Source of the DNA: Umezawaea endophytica | GTDB lineage: Bacteria; Actinomycetota; Actinomycetes; Mycobacteriales; Pseudonocardiaceae | Direction of reading: 5' to 3' | Assembly: GCF_025061645.1 (NCBI RefSeq) | Contig: NZ_JANYMP010000011.1 | Coordinates: forward strand, 124,001-188,000 | Length of the DNA: 64,000 nucleotides | In this document: positions 7,011 to 16,034 of the stretch, piece after piece | Numbering within the stretch: the first letter of the stretch is position 1 | Layout: each line of letters opens with the position of its first letter | Notes under the pieces: generated by a model | Seen by the model: only the letters and a program-made list of their open reading frames with translations | What the model was told of the DNA's origin: nothing | The model's database searches: none | Made by a program: the position numbers and the translations under genes

Positions 7011-8297
7011 TCACCGGTAAGCGGGCCAACGGATCTCGAATCGCGCACCGCCCTGCGGCGAATCCGAGACCCGGACGGACCCCCTCCGCTGCCGGACGAG
7101 GTGGGCGACGAGCGCCAGTCCGAGGCCGAACCCGCCGCTGGCCCGGCCGCGGTGCTCCTCGACGCGGTAGAAGCGGTCGAACACGCGGGCCCAGTGCTCG
7201 GGCGGGATGCCGTGGCCGTCGTCGTCCACGACCAGGCGGACCTCGCGGGCCGCGGGCAGCACCGCGATGCGGATCAGGCTGGTCGCGTAGCGGGAGGCGT
7301 TGCGGACGAGGTTGTCGACGACCAGTTCGACCTCGGTCCGGGTCGCCGACACCATGCACGCGCTCATCGGGGCCGCGACCTGCACCAGCAGGTCGTGCGA
7401 CGGCATCCGGTCGACGGCGGCGTGCACCTGGAGCACCAGGTCGACGGGTTCCGCGCGCGGCAGCTCGCCGCTGTCCGCGCGGGCCAGGATCAGCAGGGCG
7501 TCGACCAGCGCCGAGAGGCGTTCGGACTCCTCGACGACGGATTCGAGGACCTCGAGGGAGAAGTCCGGGTCGGGGTGGGCGACGGCGACCTCGGCCTGGG
7601 CGCGCACCGACGTGACGGGCGAGCGCAGCTCGTGGGCGGCGTCGCCGGTGAACCTGCGCAGCCGCTCGGTGGCCTCGTCACGCCTCGCGAGCAGACCGTT
7701 CAACGCCTGCGCGAGCGCTTGCAGCTCGTCCTGCGACTCCGGCACGGGCAGGCGTTCGCCGCGCGGGAGTTGGGCGGCGGCGACGCGCATCCGCTCGACC
7801 GGCCGCAGCGACGACCGGACGGACAGCCAGGTGGCGATGCCGACCAGCAGCGCGACCAGCGCGGTCGCGACGGCGAGCCACTTGGTGCCGAGGTCGTTGG
7901 CGCCGTTGTAGCCGACGAGCGTGTCACCAGCGGCGATGAGCCGCGGCGTGCCGTCTGGGGCGGTGTCGACGCGGCCCTGCCAGCGCATGGCGCTCTCGCC
8001 GTCCTCGCGCAGCACGGGCCTGCCGGACTTGAGCGTCCGCACCTCGGCGGGGGTCAGGTCCGGCGCCGGGAGGCCGTCCAACGGCGCGCCCGCGGTGTCC
8101 AGTACGCGCACCGACGGACCGGAGCCCACCGCGACCGCCTTGGTCAGTTCGGAGTCGACGGCGCTGATCTGCACGCGGGCGATCAGGCTCGGGGCGAGGC
8201 TCGTCAACGCCATCAGGCACAGCCAGGCGACGCCGGTCGCCACCACGGTGATCCGGAAGCGCAGGGTGCGCCGGAACCACCACCGCCTCGGGTTCAC
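7011..8297 (-). CDS. Sensor histidine kinase
   Basis: 428 residues. It has a transmembrane helix near residues 15-40, an extracytoplasmic sensor of about 110 residues, a second transmembrane helix (WLAVATALVALLVGIATWLSV), a HAMP linker (RSSLRPVERMR), the H-box FTGDAAHELRSPVTS with the phospho-accepting His, N-box VDNLVRNASRY, G1 DDDGHGIPPEHW and G2 GGFGLGLALV. The GTG start overlaps the response regulator stop as GTGA, so the pair is one operon. The probable output is the divergent LolA-like gene, inferred from position. Confidence 0.93.
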   Translation of the reverse strand: MNPRRWWFRRTLRFRITVVATGVAWLCLMALTSLAPSLIARVQISAVDSELTKAVAVGSGPSVRVLDTAGAPLDGLPAPDLTPAEVRTLKSGRPVLREDGESAMRWQGRVDTAPDGTPRLIAAGDTLVGYNGANDLGTKWLAVATALVALLVGIATWLSVRSSLRPVERMRVAAAQLPRGERLPVPESQDELQALAQALNGLLARRDEATERLRRFTGDAAHELRSPVTSVRAQAEVAVAHPDPDFSLEVLESVVEESERLSALVDALLILARADSGELPRAEPVDLVLQVHAAVDRMPSHDLLVQVAAPMSACMVSATRTEVELVVDNLVRNASRYATSLIRIAVLPAAREVRLVVDDDGHGIPPEHWARVFDRFYRVEEHRGRASGGFGLGLALVAHLVRQRRGSVRVSDSPQGGARFEIRWPAYR

Positions 8298-9022
8298 CTA
8301 CGGGCCGCCCGCTGCGCGGTCGCGCCGAGCGCCGCGTCGAGGTCGGCGGTGGAGGCCAGGTAGCCGTGGCCGCGGACGGTGCGGACGACCTCGCCCGCGC
8401 CCATCGCGTCGAGCTTGCGCCGCAGGTAGCCGACGTACACCTCGACGGCGTTGCGGGTCGCCGCCTGCTCGTCGCCCCACACGGTCCGCAGCAGCTCGTC
8501 CTTCGTGACGACGGAACCCGCGCGGCCCGCCAGCACGTCGAGCACGGCGTACTCGCGGGGGCTCAGCGCCACCGCCGCGCCCGCCCACGTGACCTCGCGC
8601 AGCCCCCGGTCCACGACCAGTTCGCCCAGCTTGAGCCTGCGCCGGGAGTTGCCGCCGGAGTTGCGGCGCAGCAGCGCGCGCACCTGGGCGACCAGCACCA
8701 CGAACGAGAACGGCTTGACCAGGTAGCCGTCGGCGCCGAGGTCGAGGCCGTCGGCCTGGTCGACCTCGCCGTCCTTCGCCGACACCATCAGCACCGGCGT
8801 GCGCACGCCCTCGGCCCGCATCCGCTGGAGCACCCGGTAACCGGACAGGCCGGGCAGCATGATGTCGAGCAGCACGACGTCGAACGCGCCGGTCAGCGCC
8901 ACGCGCAGCGCGTTCGGGCCGTCCGCGGCGGTCACGACCTCCATGCCCTCCGCCGACAGCCCCCGTTCCAGCGCTCGCCGAACACCGATCTCGTCGTCGA
9001 CAACCAGCACCCGTGGTCTCAC
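8294..9022 (-). CDS. OmpR/PhoB-family response regulator
   Basis: 242 residues. The receiver domain begins VRPRVLVVDDEIGV (acidic pocket), has the phospho-acceptor Asp in VVLLDIMLPGLSG, Thr/Ser in MVSAKDG and Lys in YLVKPFS. The C-terminal winged helix has EVTWAGAAVALSPREYAVLDVLAGRAG and AVEVYVGYLRRKLDA...VRTVRGHGYL. The GTG at 9022 fits the receiver start; an ATG at 9034 is also possible. Direct repeats just upstream are candidate binding sites for its own gene and the divergent one. Translationally coupled to the kinase. Confidence 0.93.
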   Translation of the reverse strand: MRPRVLVVDDEIGVRRALERGLSAEGMEVVTAADGPNALRVALTGAFDVVLLDIMLPGLSGYRVLQRMRAEGVRTPVLMVSAKDGEVDQADGLDLGADGYLVKPFSFVVLVAQVRALLRRNSGGNSRRRLKLGELVVDRGLREVTWAGAAVALSPREYAVLDVLAGRAGSVVTKDELLRTVWGDEQAATRNAVEVYVGYLRRKLDAMGAGEVVRTVRGHGYLASTADLDAALGATAQRAARR

Positions 9023-9063
9023 ACCCGCAAGCATGCCGCTTGAGGGGCACAATCGGCTGGGGA

Positions 9064-9099
9064 TCTCAGCGGTCTCTCAGGCTCTCAGCGCGATCTCAG
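9064..9099. promoter_or_regulatory. Four TCTCAG direct repeats in the divergent promoter region
   Basis: TCTCAG occurs at 9064, 9075, 9083 and 9094. Within each pair the spacing is 11 bp, one helical turn, as in PhoB/OmpR dimer sites. The array lies between the response regulator start (9022) and the LolA-like gene (9165), suiting control of both directions. Confidence 0.55.
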
Positions 9100-9164
9100 C
9101 ACGGGGTGGGCACTGTCAGTGGTGTCGGACGGCACACGGCTGACCGGCAGGTTGAGGAGGGGAC

Positions 9165-10322
9165 ATGAACAGGAGAAGGGTGACCGTGGCCATCGCGGCG
9201 GCCGGGGTGGTCGCCGGGGTCGCCGGTCTGGGGGTGCTGGCCATGCCCGCCGGTGCGGGACCCGCGCCTGTGCTGCCTCAGGTCGACGCGCAGTCGCTGG
9301 TGGAGTCGGTGCTCACGGCCAAGCCCACCGCGTTCGGCGGCACGGTGGACGTGAACAACAGCCTCGGCATCCCGGCCATCGCCGGCCTGCCGCAGCTCTC
9401 CGACGGCGCCAGCCAGATCCGCGTGTGGAGCGACGGGGACAGCCGGTCCCGCGTGTCGCTGCCGACCGGCAACTCCGAGCGGACCATCGTCGACGACGGC
9501 ACGACCGTCTGGTCGTGGAACTCGGAGACGCAGACCGTCACCAAGACGAAGCACGACACCGCGAAGGCGGAGGCCAAGCCGGACCTGGGTCTCGGCCTCG
9601 GTCTTGGCCAGGACGGCCAGGCCGTCGACCCGGTGCAGGTGGCGCGCGACGTCGTGGCCGAGATCGAGAAGTCCAGCACCGTGACCGTCGACGGGACGGC
9701 CCGCGTGGCCAACCGCTCGGCGTACGAGCTGGTCCTCACGCCGAAGCCCACCGAGCGGACGGTGCTGCGCGAGGTGCGCGTCGCCGTCGACTCGGAGCTG
9801 CGCCTGCCGCTGCGGGTGTCGCTGCTGACCAACGGCACCGACGAACCGGCCGTCCAGGTCGGCTTCTCGGAGCTGACCGTCGGCACCCAGGACGCCGGGC
9901 TGTTCCAGTTCACGCCGTCCGCCAGCGCCAAGGTCGAGGAGCAGGAGCTCAAGGGCCCGTCCGACCAGGACAAGGCCGACGCCGAGAAGGCACTCGGCGA
10001 GGCCTCGCCGCAGGTCGTCGGCGACGGCTGGGACACCGTGATCGTCGCGAAGACCCCGGCCGAGGCCCTCGCGGGCGCACAGCTCCCGGCCGAGGACAAG
10101 CCCGACCGCCGCGGCCCCGGCCGCGACCAGGCCGGCACGAACCCGCAGGACCTGCTGAAGCAGCTCGGCAAGCAGGTCAGCGGCTCGTGGGGCAGCGGAA
10201 CGCTGATCAGCAGCAAGATCGGCAACGTCCTGCTGGCCGACGACGGGCGCATCGCGCTCGGCGCCGTGCCGGAGCAGGTGCTGACCGAGGCGATCGGCCA
10301 GTTGGCGCCCGCCCCGCGCTAG
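9165..10322 (+). CDS. Secreted LolA/DUF2092-like protein
   Basis: 385 residues. The signal peptide MNRRRVTVAIAAAGVVAGVAG...PAGAG is followed by a beta-rich body: a TVDVNNSLG strand, QIRVWSDGDSRSRVSL, TIVDDGTTVWSWNSETQTVTK, YELVLTPKPTERTVLREVRVAVD and the 'VGFSELTVGTQDAGLFQF' strand. This is the lipoprotein-carrier half-barrel fold of LolA-like proteins found in actinobacteria, probably binding a lipid or lipoprotein outside the membrane. The second half is longer than in LolA and ends in Pro/Arg-rich sequence. It starts at ATG 9165 with a strong GAGGAGGGGA. It faces a two-component system and is followed, after an antisense tnpB, by an ABC exporter. Confidence 0.8.
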   Translation: MNRRRVTVAIAAAGVVAGVAGLGVLAMPAGAGPAPVLPQVDAQSLVESVLTAKPTAFGGTVDVNNSLGIPAIAGLPQLSDGASQIRVWSDGDSRSRVSLPTGNSERTIVDDGTTVWSWNSETQTVTKTKHDTAKAEAKPDLGLGLGLGQDGQAVDPVQVARDVVAEIEKSSTVTVDGTARVANRSAYELVLTPKPTERTVLREVRVAVDSELRLPLRVSLLTNGTDEPAVQVGFSELTVGTQDAGLFQFTPSASAKVEEQELKGPSDQDKADAEKALGEASPQVVGDGWDTVIVAKTPAEALAGAQLPAEDKPDRRGPGRDQAGTNPQDLLKQLGKQVSGSWGSGTLISSKIGNVLLADDGRIALGAVPEQVLTEAIGQLAPAPR

Positions 10323-10341
10323 ACCGCACGAGGCTTCCCCT

Positions 10342-10361
10342 GGCTCGGCTCACGCCGAGCC
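10342..10361. repeat. Hairpin at the tnpB 3' end (probable element end / omega RNA stem)
   Basis: GGCTCGGC (10342-10349) and GCCGAGCC (10354-10361) form a perfect 8-bp stem. On the tnpB strand the loop is GTGA and contains the tnpB stop codon. In IS200/IS605-type elements the right-end hairpin and the scaffold of the guide (omega) RNA overlap the end of tnpB; this structure is in the expected place. The exact boundary of the element is not determined. Confidence 0.6.
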
Positions 10362-11567
10362 GGGGGCGGTTCCTGCTTCATCCACCACTGCCTGCCCGGA
10401 GGGAGGTCTCACATGGTGTCCACAGGCGTTTTCCCTCTCCGCCCGCCCGGCGGCGAGGATGTTGCGCGCGGCAACGTGATCCCTCTGGTGAACGGCACCG
10501 CAGCCCTCGCAGGTCCACACCCGGACCTCCAGCGGTTTGGCACCGGACCCGCGCCCGCAGTCCGCGCAGAGCCGACTGCTCGGGTGCCAGCGGTCGATCC
10601 GGTGCACCACTCGACCGCGGTACTCCGCCTTCTCCGCGAGCACCCTGCCGAACTGGGCCCACGCGGCGTCGTCGATGGCTCTGGCCAGCCTGCGGTTGCG
10701 GAGCATCCCGGCGACGTGGAGATCCTCGATGTAGATCGCTTGGTTGTCGCGAACCAGGTCGAGGGCCACTTTGTGGTGGTGGTCGAGTCGCGAACGCGCC
10801 ACTTCGCCGTGCTGCCGGGCGATCCGCTGCCGGGTCTTCTCCCGGTTGCCGCTCCCCCTCCGCCGCCGCGCCTTCTCCCGCTCCAGCCGCCGGAGCTTGC
10901 GCAGCTTGGACTTCAGGAACCGCGGGTTGGCGACGTCGACAACACGGGGACCGGCACCGCCGGTCATCGCCACGGCGGCGAACGTGGTCAAGCCCAGGTC
11001 GACGCCCGCCTCCTGGTCGGTCGCAGGCAGCGGCTCGGCCTGGCGCTCGACCACGAAGGACGCGAAGAAGTTCCCGTCCGGTTCCCGGATGATCGTGACG
11101 GAGCTGGGTTCGGACGGAAGCGCTCGGGACCAGCGCACCCGCACGTCGCCCACCTTCGCCAGGAACAAGCGGCCGTTCTCCCGGAGCTTGAACCCGTTGC
11201 GGGTGAGCCGGAAGGACTGCCGCGTGTCCTTCCGGGACTTGAACCTCGGTTTGCCCGCTCGTCCACCCTTGCGCCTGCCCGCAAGGCCGTCGAAGAAGTT
11301 GCGGTACGCCCTGTGGCAGTCGCGGACGGACTGGATCAGGGCATCCGAGCTGACCTCGGCCAGCCACTCACGTTCGGACGTCTTCTTCGCCAGGGCGATC
11401 ACCCTGGTCTGGATCTCCGAGTCGGACAGCCGTCGACCCTCACCCCTCAGCGACTCCCTCACCCTGATCGCGTCGTTGAACACCACGCGACAGCAGCCGA
11501 ACTGCCTCGCCAACGCCTCCCGCTGAGCCGTGGTCGGCTCGATGCGGTAGCGGTAGCGGGCGAACAT
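10350..11567 (-). CDS. tnpB: TnpB, RNA-guided endonuclease of an IS200/IS605-type element
   Basis: 405 residues starting MFARYRYRIEPTTAQREALA, the typical N-terminal OrfB helix-turn-helix. Central FKSRKDTRQSFRLT is conserved. The RuvC-like acidic residues are present: Asp in AGVDLGLTTFA, Glu in IYIEDLHVAGM, Asp in HQRDHVAARNIL. The zinc ribbon CADCG...CEGCG is intact. The gene looks functional rather than decayed. No tnpA is present. It sits antisense between the LolA-like gene and the ABC exporter genes, so it probably inserted into a pre-existing gene group. An in-frame ATG 87 bases upstream is less likely. Confidence 0.93.
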   Translation of the reverse strand: MFARYRYRIEPTTAQREALARQFGCCRVVFNDAIRVRESLRGEGRRLSDSEIQTRVIALAKKTSEREWLAEVSSDALIQSVRDCHRAYRNFFDGLAGRRKGGRAGKPRFKSRKDTRQSFRLTRNGFKLRENGRLFLAKVGDVRVRWSRALPSEPSSVTIIREPDGNFFASFVVERQAEPLPATDQEAGVDLGLTTFAAVAMTGGAGPRVVDVANPRFLKSKLRKLRRLEREKARRRRGSGNREKTRQRIARQHGEVARSRLDHHHKVALDLVRDNQAIYIEDLHVAGMLRNRRLARAIDDAAWAQFGRVLAEKAEYRGRVVHRIDRWHPSSRLCADCGRGSGAKPLEVRVWTCEGCGAVHQRDHVAARNILAAGRAERENACGHHVRPPSGQAVVDEAGTAPGSA

Positions 11568-11632
11568 GGAACGGACCGTAGCGCCATGCACCGACAAGAT
11601 CGGAAAACCCGTCTTCATCGAGAGGACGTGAA

Positions 11633-12640
11633 GTGACCACTTCGACCAGCGCACGGGTGGAGTCCGCTTCGGCGGGCTCCGCCCCGGTCCTCGCCGCTCG
11701 CACGCGGGGTCTGCGCAAGACGTACGGCAGCACGGTCGCGGTGGACCGGGTGGACCTGGACCTGCCCGAGGGTGCCGTGATGGGGATGCTCGGGCCGAAC
11801 GGGTCCGGGAAGACGACGACCATCCGGATGCTGCTCGGTCTGGTGAAGCCGACCGAGGGGACCGTGGAGCTGCTCGGCCGGGCGTTGCCCGACGGGGCGG
11901 CCGACTCGTTGCCGCACGTCGGTGCGCTGGTCGAGGGGCCGGGGTTCCACCCGTTCCTGTCCGGCCGGGAGAACCTGCGGCGCAACGCCGCGTTCGAGCC
12001 GCTGCTGGCGACGGGCTCGATCAAGCAGGCGGTGGAGGACGCGCTGGAGCGCGTCGGGTTGGCGCAGGCGGCGCACCGGCGGTACCGGGGGTACTCGCTG
12101 GGCATGAAGCAGCGGCTCGGGTTGGCCGCGGCGCTGCTGGTGCCGCGCAGGCTGATCGTGCTGGACGAGCCGACGAACGGGCTGGACCCGGCGGGTACGC
12201 GCGAGGTGCGGAAGGTCATCGGCGACCTGCACGCGGCGGGCAGCACGGTGCTGGTGTCGTCGCACCTGCTGAGCGAGATCGAGGCGACGTGCACGCACGT
12301 GGCCGTGCTGCACCGGGGAACCGTGGTGGCGCAAGGGGAACTGGCGGAGCTGTTGCAGTCCGACAGCACGGCGCTCCAGGTGACGACGTCCGATGTGGAC
12401 ACCGCGCTGAACGTGCTGCGCGCCGCCCGGATCTCCGCCCGCCCCTCCGAGGAGGGCGTGCGGGTGGAGCTGATCGGCACGACCGCGCCCGCGGTCTTCC
12501 AGGCGCTGGTCCAAGCGGGCGTGGAGATCCACGAGGCGGTCCGCCAGCGCACCGGCCTCGAGGAGCTGTTCGCGCGGCTCACCGAGGCCGAGGAATCCGA
12601 ACACCTGTCCACTGTGGACACCATTGAGGGGGCACGATGA
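11633..12640 (+). CDS. ABC exporter ATP-binding protein
   Basis: 335 residues. Walker A is GPNGSGKTTT, the signature region is YSLGMKQRLGLAAAL, Walker B is LIVLDEPTNGLDPAG, and the switch His is in VLVSSHLLSEIE. The C-terminal extension is typical of DrrA/CcmA-type exporters. The GTG start has GAGAGGA upstream. It overlaps the permease by ATGA. Its likely partner is the adjacent permease; the substrate is unknown. The LolA-like gene upstream suggests envelope lipids or lipoproteins as an inference. Confidence 0.92.
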   Translation: MTTSTSARVESASAGSAPVLAARTRGLRKTYGSTVAVDRVDLDLPEGAVMGMLGPNGSGKTTTIRMLLGLVKPTEGTVELLGRALPDGAADSLPHVGALVEGPGFHPFLSGRENLRRNAAFEPLLATGSIKQAVEDALERVGLAQAAHRRYRGYSLGMKQRLGLAAALLVPRRLIVLDEPTNGLDPAGTREVRKVIGDLHAAGSTVLVSSHLLSEIEATCTHVAVLHRGTVVAQGELAELLQSDSTALQVTTSDVDTALNVLRAARISARPSEEGVRVELIGTTAPAVFQALVQAGVEIHEAVRQRTGLEELFARLTEAEESEHLSTVDTIEGAR

Positions 12641-13473
12641 CCACGGCTGTCGCCACGCGCGCCCCGTTGGCCCGGCAGTTGCGCTCGGAGCTGCGGTGGA
12701 TCCTGCGCCGCCCGCGCACGGTGATCGGGCTGGGGCTGCTGTGCGTGGTCCCGATCCTGGCCGGTGTCGGCCTGTGGTTCGCCGTCGACAACACCCAGGG
12801 CCCGGCGGGTCCGGGGCTCGCGGCGATCATCGCGGGCAACGGTCTCGTGCTGCCGATCTTCACGATGTTCCTGTCGCTGCCGCTGCTGCTGCCGCTGGTC
12901 GGCGCGATCTGGGCGGCCGACGGCCTCGCGGGCGAGGCGAACAGCGGCACCCTGCGCGGCCTGATGGTCGCGCCGGTGGGCCGGATCCGGCTGCTGGGCG
13001 TCAAGGCGTTCGGCATCGCCGTCATGTCGCTGTTCGCGGTGACGCTGATGGCACTGGTCGGCGCGATCACCGGCGTGGCCCTGTTCGGCATGGACGGGAT
13101 GCTCACGGTGTCCGGCACGACGCTGCCGGTCGGCGCGGCGCTCGGCCGGATCGCGCTGACGATCGTGCTGGTCACGTTCCAGGTGTGGGCGGTCGCCGCC
13201 GTGGCGCTGGCGATCTCCGCGTGCACCGAGCACCCGCTGGTGGTGATGGCCGCGACCATGGCCGGGATCATCGTGTTCGCCGTGCTCGGGGCGTTCAGCT
13301 CGCTGGACTGGCTCCAGCCCTACCTGATCACCTCGGCGTGGGACGGCCTCGCCGACGTGATGCGCGACCCGATGCCGGTGGACGGCCTGTGGAACAGCAC
13401 CGCGCTGGCCGCCTGCTACCTGGTGATCGGCCTGTCACTCGCCGCCATCCGCCTGGTCACCAAGGACGGCTAG
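12637..13473 (+). CDS. ABC-2 type permease
   Basis: 278 residues with about six transmembrane segments: VIGLGLLCVVPILAGVGLWF, LVLPIFTMFLSLPLLLPLVGAIWAADGLAGE, a loop SGTLRGLMVAPVGR typical of ABC-2 permeases, and further helices near GIAVMSLFAVTLMALVGAITG, IVLVTFQVWAVAAVALAIS and VVMAATMAGIIVFAVLGA. ATG overlaps the ATPase stop. The 3' end overlaps the convergent thiQ gene by 39 bp. Confidence 0.88.
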   Translation: MTTAVATRAPLARQLRSELRWILRRPRTVIGLGLLCVVPILAGVGLWFAVDNTQGPAGPGLAAIIAGNGLVLPIFTMFLSLPLLLPLVGAIWAADGLAGEANSGTLRGLMVAPVGRIRLLGVKAFGIAVMSLFAVTLMALVGAITGVALFGMDGMLTVSGTTLPVGAALGRIALTIVLVTFQVWAVAAVALAISACTEHPLVVMAATMAGIIVFAVLGAFSSLDWLQPYLITSAWDGLADVMRDPMPVDGLWNSTALAACYLVIGLSLAAIRLVTKDG

Positions 13474-14433
13474 CCCGTCCGGGTCGACCGAGAGGCGCAC
13501 CCGGTCGCCGAGCGCTGGTGGCTCGGCGATCGGGGCGACGGCCTCGAACTCCTCGCCCCGGACGGTCACCAGCAGCCGCACGTGGTCGCGGCGGTGCACC
13601 CGTTCCTCGACCACGCCTTCCAGTTCGCCGTTCGGGGAGACGCGCAACGCCGTGGCGCGCAGGCCGACCCGGCCCGGAACGGTGATCCCCAGCAGGTCGA
13701 GCGCCACGTCGGCGGGCAGCACCTTGCCGCACCCCAGGAACTTCGCGGTGTCCACGTCGACCGGCGACCGCCACACCTCGGTGGGCGGCCCGACCTGCCG
13801 GACGCGGCCCGCGCGCATGACCGCGACCCGGTCTGCGAGGGTGAACGCCTCGTCGTGGTCGTGCGTGACGACCAGCGCCGTGGCGCCCGCTTCGCGCAGC
13901 AGCCGGGCGAGGTCGACGGCCAGTTGCTCCCGCAACGCCCGGTCCAGCGCCGACAGCGGCTCGTCCAGCAGCAGCAACCGGGGTCGGGGCGCCAACGCCC
14001 GTGCCAGCGCGACCCGCTGCTGCTCACCGCCGGACAGCTCGGTGACCTTGCGCTTCTGGTAGCCGCCGAGGCCGACCAGTTCGAGGAGTTCGGCCACGCG
14101 CTTGTGCCGCGCCTCGGTCTCCACGCCGTGCATCCTCATGCCGAACGCCACGTTGCCCGCCACGTCCCGGTGCGGGAAGAGCTGCCCGTCCTGGAACACC
14201 AGCCCGAAACCCCTGCGGTGCACCGGAACGCCCGCCAGGTCCTCGTCGTCCCACGCCACGACGCCCGCGCTGGGCCGTTCCAGGCCCGCGACGGCGCGCA
14301 ACAGCGTCGACTTGCCGCAGCCGGACGGGCCGAGCAGCGCGACCACCTCGCCGTCCGCTACCGCGAGGTCCACATCGGACACGGCCGTCACGGCGCCGTA
14401 GCGGACGCCGACCCCGGTGAGCCGCAACGACAT
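13435..14433 (-). CDS. thiQ: Thiamine ABC importer ATP-binding subunit
   Basis: 332 residues. Walker A is GPSGCGKST, the Q-loop is GLVFQDGQLFPH, the signature is LSGGEQQRVALARAL, Walker B is LLLLDEPLSALD and the H-loop is VTHDHDEA. A C-terminal TOBE-like regulatory region (VGLRATALRVSPNGELEGVVEERV) makes it longer than E. coli ThiQ and closer to FbpC/PotA types. The start overlaps the permease stop as TGATG. Placement behind a TPP riboswitch and thiB supports thiamine uptake. Confidence 0.85.
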   Translation of the reverse strand: MSLRLTGVGVRYGAVTAVSDVDLAVADGEVVALLGPSGCGKSTLLRAVAGLERPSAGVVAWDDEDLAGVPVHRRGFGLVFQDGQLFPHRDVAGNVAFGMRMHGVETEARHKRVAELLELVGLGGYQKRKVTELSGGEQQRVALARALAPRPRLLLLDEPLSALDRALREQLAVDLARLLREAGATALVVTHDHDEAFTLADRVAVMRAGRVRQVGPPTEVWRSPVDVDTAKFLGCGKVLPADVALDLLGITVPGRVGLRATALRVSPNGELEGVVEERVHRRDHVRLLVTVRGEEFEAVAPIAEPPALGDRVRLSVDPDGLAVLGDQADGGE

Positions 14434-16034
14434 CAGAACTCCCCACTGCTGGGCACGCGCAGCTTCTCGATCAGCAGCACGGCCGCGATCGTCACGACCA
14501 TCAGCATCGCGCACGCGGCGTAGGCCATCTGGCTGTTGAGCTGACCGGGCCGGGACATCAGCCGGGCGATCACGATCGGCAGCGTCGGCGCGTCCGGCCT
14601 GGCCAGGAAGCTGGTCGCGCCGAACTCGCCCAGCGCCACCACGAACCCGAACCCGGCGGCGGCGGCCAGCGACCGGCCCGCGAGCGGCAGGTCGACCTCG
14701 CGCCACACCCGCCACGGGCTCGCGCCGAGCGTCGCGGCGGCCTGCCGCAGCCGTTCGTCAACGGCCCGCAGCACGGGCAGGACGATCCGCACGACCAGCG
14801 GTGTCACGACGAGCGCCTGCGCCAGCGGGACCAGCGCGGGCGACGTGCGGAGGTCGCCGGGCAGCGCGTCCATCGTGATCAGGTAGCCGAACCCGACCGT
14901 CACCGCGGACACGCCCAGCGGCAGCATCAGCGCCGTGTCCAGCGCCTCCCCGATGCCCCAGGGTGTTCGGCCGCGACGCAGGCCGACCAGCACGACGGCC
15001 GAGAACACCCCGATCGTCAACGCCAGCAGCGTCGCGTCGGTGGCCGCGCGGAGGGAGTTCACCGCCGCGTCGACCCCGGACACCGCGAGGGTCCCGCGCT
15101 CCCCCGTACCGGTCAGCGCCCGGTACCCGGCGAGGCTCCAGCCGTCCACTGTGGACAGCGAGCGCAGGACCAGCCCGACCACGGGCACCAGCAGCGTGAG
15201 CACGACGGCGAACGCCGCCGCGACCACGCCCCACTCACCGCCGGTCGGCCTGCGCACCACGTCCGCCTTCCCGCGCAACGACAGCGCGGTCTCCCGCCGC
15301 CGCCGGGCCAGCCCGCCGAGCAGCAGCACGGCGAGCACGGCGGCGAACTGGAGCAGCGACAGCGCGGCGGCGCCGGACAGGTCGAACAGCTCCACCGTGC
15401 GCAGGTAGATCTCGGTCTCCAACGTCCGGTAGCGGGCCCCGCCGAGCACCAGCACCACGCCGAAACTGGTGGCGCAGAACAGGAAGACCACGGACGCGGC
15501 CGACCCGATGGCGGGCAGCAGCGCGGGCAGGACGACGGACGCGAACGCCCTGGGCCTGGACGCGCCCAGCGCGCGGGCGGCGTCCTCGGCACGGCGGTCG
15601 GTGTGCGCCCAGAGCCCGCCGACGGTCCGCGCCACCACTGCGACGTTGAAGAACGCGTTGGCCAGCACGATCGGCAGCACCCCGCCGTCCGGCCACAGCG
15701 CCCGGAAGGCGAGGCCCACCACCACGGTCGGCAGCACGAACGGCACCATCACCGCGGCCCGCACGAACCCCGTGCCCGCGACCTGGCAGCGGGCCAGCAG
15801 GAACGCGACCGGCAGGCCCGCGACCAGCGCCAACACCGTCGACGCCGCGGCTTGGCCGAGGGTGAACCCGACCAGCTCCCACGTCCCGGCGGCGGTCAAC
15901 TCGTCGAGGAGCCCGCCGTCGCGCAGCCCGAGGTGGACGATCGCGAGCACCGGCCAGGCGAAGAAGACCCCGAGGAAGAGCAGCGGGACCAGTGCGGCGA
16001 ACGCCCAGGTCAGCCCACTACGAGCGTGCGCCAC
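14433..16034 (-). CDS. thiP: Thiamine ABC importer permease, fused two-copy type
   Basis: 533 residues with about twelve transmembrane segments, made of two homologous permease halves. Each half carries an EAA-type loop: one in ALGASRPRAFASVVLPALLPAIGSA and one in TLGASPWRVWREVDLPLAGRSL. This fused organisation is typical of ThiP/FbpB. The GTG at 16034 overlaps the end of thiB by 25 bp. That start gives the cytoplasmic stretch VAHARSGLTW before helix 1. Confidence 0.88.
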   Translation of the reverse strand: MAHARSGLTWAFAALVPLLFLGVFFAWPVLAIVHLGLRDGGLLDELTAAGTWELVGFTLGQAAASTVLALVAGLPVAFLLARCQVAGTGFVRAAVMVPFVLPTVVVGLAFRALWPDGGVLPIVLANAFFNVAVVARTVGGLWAHTDRRAEDAARALGASRPRAFASVVLPALLPAIGSAASVVFLFCATSFGVVLVLGGARYRTLETEIYLRTVELFDLSGAAALSLLQFAAVLAVLLLGGLARRRRETALSLRGKADVVRRPTGGEWGVVAAAFAVVLTLLVPVVGLVLRSLSTVDGWSLAGYRALTGTGERGTLAVSGVDAAVNSLRAATDATLLALTIGVFSAVVLVGLRRGRTPWGIGEALDTALMLPLGVSAVTVGFGYLITMDALPGDLRTSPALVPLAQALVVTPLVVRIVLPVLRAVDERLRQAAATLGASPWRVWREVDLPLAGRSLAAAAGFGFVVALGEFGATSFLARPDAPTLPIVIARLMSRPGQLNSQMAYAACAMLMVVTIAAVLLIEKLRVPSSGEF

